Assembly: GCA_029777935.1 (NCBI GenBank)
Contig: JAKORH010000343.1
Coordinates: forward strand, 1 to 14,818
From: Pseudomonadota bacterium
Lineage (GTDB): Bacteria; Pseudomonadota; Gammaproteobacteria; Burkholderiales; Burkholderiaceae
DNA length: 14,818 nt
Direction of reading: 5' to 3'
This document shows, piece by piece, positions 13,401 through 14,818 of the stretch (its first letter is position 1; each line of letters opens with the position of its first letter). The notes beneath the pieces are model-generated. The model was not told where the DNA came from. It saw nothing but the letters and a program-made list of their open reading frames with translations, and did no database searches. A program made the position numbers and the translations under genes.

Positions 13401-14818
13401 ATGAGCGTGGCGCAACCCGGCGCGGCAATGCCCAAACCCACTTCGCCGGTCGACGTGGTCGACTGGCGGCCCGAGGACGAGGCGTTCTGGGAATCGACCG
13501 GCAAGAAGATCGCGTACCGCAATCTCGCACTGTCGGTTCCCGCGCTGCTGTGCGCGTTCGCGGTGTGGGGCATGTGGGGCATCATCGCGGTGCAGATGTA
13601 CAACCTCGGCTTCCCGTTCTCGGAACCCGAACTGTTCACGCTGACCGCCATCGCCGGCATCGCCGGCGCGACGATGCGGATTCCCTCGTCGTTCTTCATT
13701 CGCCTCGCCGGAGGGCGCAACACGATCTTCCTGACGACCGCGATGCTGCTCGCGCCGGCGATCGGCACCGGGATCGTGCTGCAGCACAAGGACTGGCCGT
13801 TGTGGGCCTTCCAGCTGATGGCGCTGTGGTCGGGCGTGGGCGGCGGCAACTTCGCCAGTTCGATGTCGAACATCAGCACGTTCTTTCCGAAGCGGCTGCA
13901 GGGCACCGCGCTCGGCATCAACGCCGGCATCGGCAATTTCGGGGTCACCACGATGCAGATTGTGATCCCGCTGGTGATGACCGTGGGCATCTTCGGCGCG
14001 CTTGGCGGCGCACCGGGAATCCTGCTGAAGGAAAGCGGCTGGATCTTCGGCGCGATTCCTCCCGGCCAGCAGACCTGGATCCAGAACGCCGGCTTCGCGT
14101 GGGTGCTGTCGCTGGTGCCGCTCGCTGCACTGTGCTGGTTCGGCATGAACAACCTGCTGCCGGTGTCGCCGGAGATCGGCGGAACGATCGTGGCGTTCCT
14201 GAAAGTCACATGGCTGTACACGCTGGCGTTCGTGCCGTCGATCCTGATCCTGTACGTCTACCTGCCGAAGCCCACCGGACTCGGGTTGCTGAACATGTGG
14301 ATCGCGATCCCGCTCGACGTGATCCTGGCGCTCCTGGTGATGAAGATGGCGGCGTTCGGCCCGATGAAGGAAGGCGTGGCCAAACAGTTCGCGATCTTCC
14401 GTGACAAGCACACGTGGTCGATGACCGCGCTCTATATCGTGACCTTCGGCTCGTTCATCGGCTTCTCGATGGCGCTGCCGCTGGCGATGAAGGTGATCTT
14501 CGGCATCAGCCACGTGCCGGGTCCCGACGGCGTGATGACGCACAAGACGATCAATCCCAACGGGCCGGCGGTGCTCGCCTACGCGTGGATCGGCCCCTTC
14601 GTCGGCGCGGCCATTCGCCCGGTCGGCGGCTGGATCTCCGACAAGGTCGGCGGCTCGATCGTCACGCAGATCATTTCCGCGGTGATGGTGGTGGCGTCGG
14701 TCGCGGTCGGTTACGTGATGATGCAGGCGTACAGCTCGGCCGCGCCTGAGCAGTACTTCCCCCTGTTCCTTGGTCTGTTCGTCGTGCTGTTCGCCGCCAG
14801 CGGCATCGGCAACGGCTC
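13401..14818 (+). CDS. narK2: Nitrate/nitrite MFS transporter, NarK2 type, cut by the right window edge
   Basis: 472 codons are visible and the frame stays open to the edge. ATG 13401 has AGGGAGAA (13389-13396) just upstream. The TM2 Arg93 (ATMRIPSSFF) and TM8 Arg406 (AAIRPVGGWISDKVGG) fit the nitrate-binding arginines of NarK. The first nitrate signature is GVGGGNFASSMSNISTFFPKRLQGTALGINAGIGNFGV (145-182). The segment YIVTFGSFIGFSMALPL (345-361) is TM7. The second signature is just starting at the edge (ASGIGNG). The protein belongs to the NarK2 type, regarded as a nitrate/nitrite antiporter. Between TM6 (ends about 247) and TM7 it has about 90 residues instead of the short cytoplasmic loop of E. 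coli NarK, including two hydrophobic stretches (about 270-288 and 297-315). Paired with narK1, as fused or adjacent genes in several denitrifiers. Confidence 0.94.
   Translation, partial: MSVAQPGAAMPKPTSPVDVVDWRPEDEAFWESTGKKIAYRNLALSVPALLCAFAVWGMWGIIAVQMYNLGFPFSEPELFTLTAIAGIAGATMRIPSSFFIRLAGGRNTIFLTTAMLLAPAIGTGIVLQHKDWPLWAFQLMALWSGVGGGNFASSMSNISTFFPKRLQGTALGINAGIGNFGVTTMQIVIPLVMTVGIFGALGGAPGILLKESGWIFGAIPPGQQTWIQNAGFAWVLSLVPLAALCWFGMNNLLPVSPEIGGTIVAFLKVTWLYTLAFVPSILILYVYLPKPTGLGLLNMWIAIPLDVILALLVMKMAAFGPMKEGVAKQFAIFRDKHTWSMTALYIVTFGSFIGFSMALPLAMKVIFGISHVPGPDGVMTHKTINPNGPAVLAYAWIGPFVGAAIRPVGGWISDKVGGSIVTQIISAVMVVASVAVGYVMMQAYSSAAPEQYFPLFLGLFVVLFAASGIGNG

Noticed and set aside
12129..14543. 804-codon open frame on the minus strand opposite narK1 and narK2
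   Set aside because: It is antisense to two clearly recognised transporters, rich in His/Arg/Gln/Asp with no domain or membrane character. It is the usual mirror of high third-position GC.

Overview
The window is GC-rich with dense, short-spaced genes and strong third-position GC, and looks chromosomal. The proteins recognised here (PepN, Qor, NarX/NarL, two NarK types) read like those of a betaproteobacterium, probably Burkholderiales or a relative. The taxon is an inference from overall protein feel, not from a marker gene.

Layout. (1) 1-2165 (+): the 3' two-thirds of pepN, then a small membrane methyltransferase-like gene 4 nt downstream. (2) 2166-2786 (+): an exported SCP-2-like protein preceded by a perfect CRP-type palindrome. 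(3) 2787-3022: a non-coding block of GC-rich hairpin repeats between convergent genes. (4) 3023-4632 (-): a two-gene operon with ATGA overlap, encoding an N-terminally shortened EamA/DMT transporter and then quinone oxidoreductase (qor). (5) 4761-8039 (+): a membrane-anchored Ser/Thr kinase with a C-terminal PEGA domain, a paralogue with the same layout whose catalytic residues are lost (pseudokinase), and a TPR lipoprotein overlapping it by ATGA. (6) 8034-8105: a five-copy GATTGAG array and a strong hairpin separating this from a convergent gene. (7) 8107-9108 (-): a Lon-like AAA+ ATPase with no protease domain. (8) 9340-11882 (-): narX-narL, the nitrate two-component system, coupled by ATGA and followed by a 14-bp perfect inverted repeat. 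(9) 12078-14818 (+): two nitrate/nitrite transporters, narK1 and narK2 (the latter cut by the window edge), divergent from narXL, with an FNR-type box in the shared intergenic region.

How they work together. Region 8-9 is a classic anaerobic nitrate-respiration locus: NarX senses nitrate or nitrite outside the membrane, NarL is the DNA-binding response regulator, FNR would supply the oxygen signal, and NarK1/NarK2 move nitrate in and nitrite out. A nitrate reductase operon (narGHJI) would be expected just past the right edge, but it is not visible. Region 5 is the least explained part: an active kinase, a dead kinase and an outer-membrane-type TPR lipoprotein, in which the kinase domains face the cytoplasm and the PEGA domains and lipoprotein face the periplasm. 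This arrangement suggests an envelope signalling or scaffold module. The neighbouring AAA+ ATPase may or may not belong to it.
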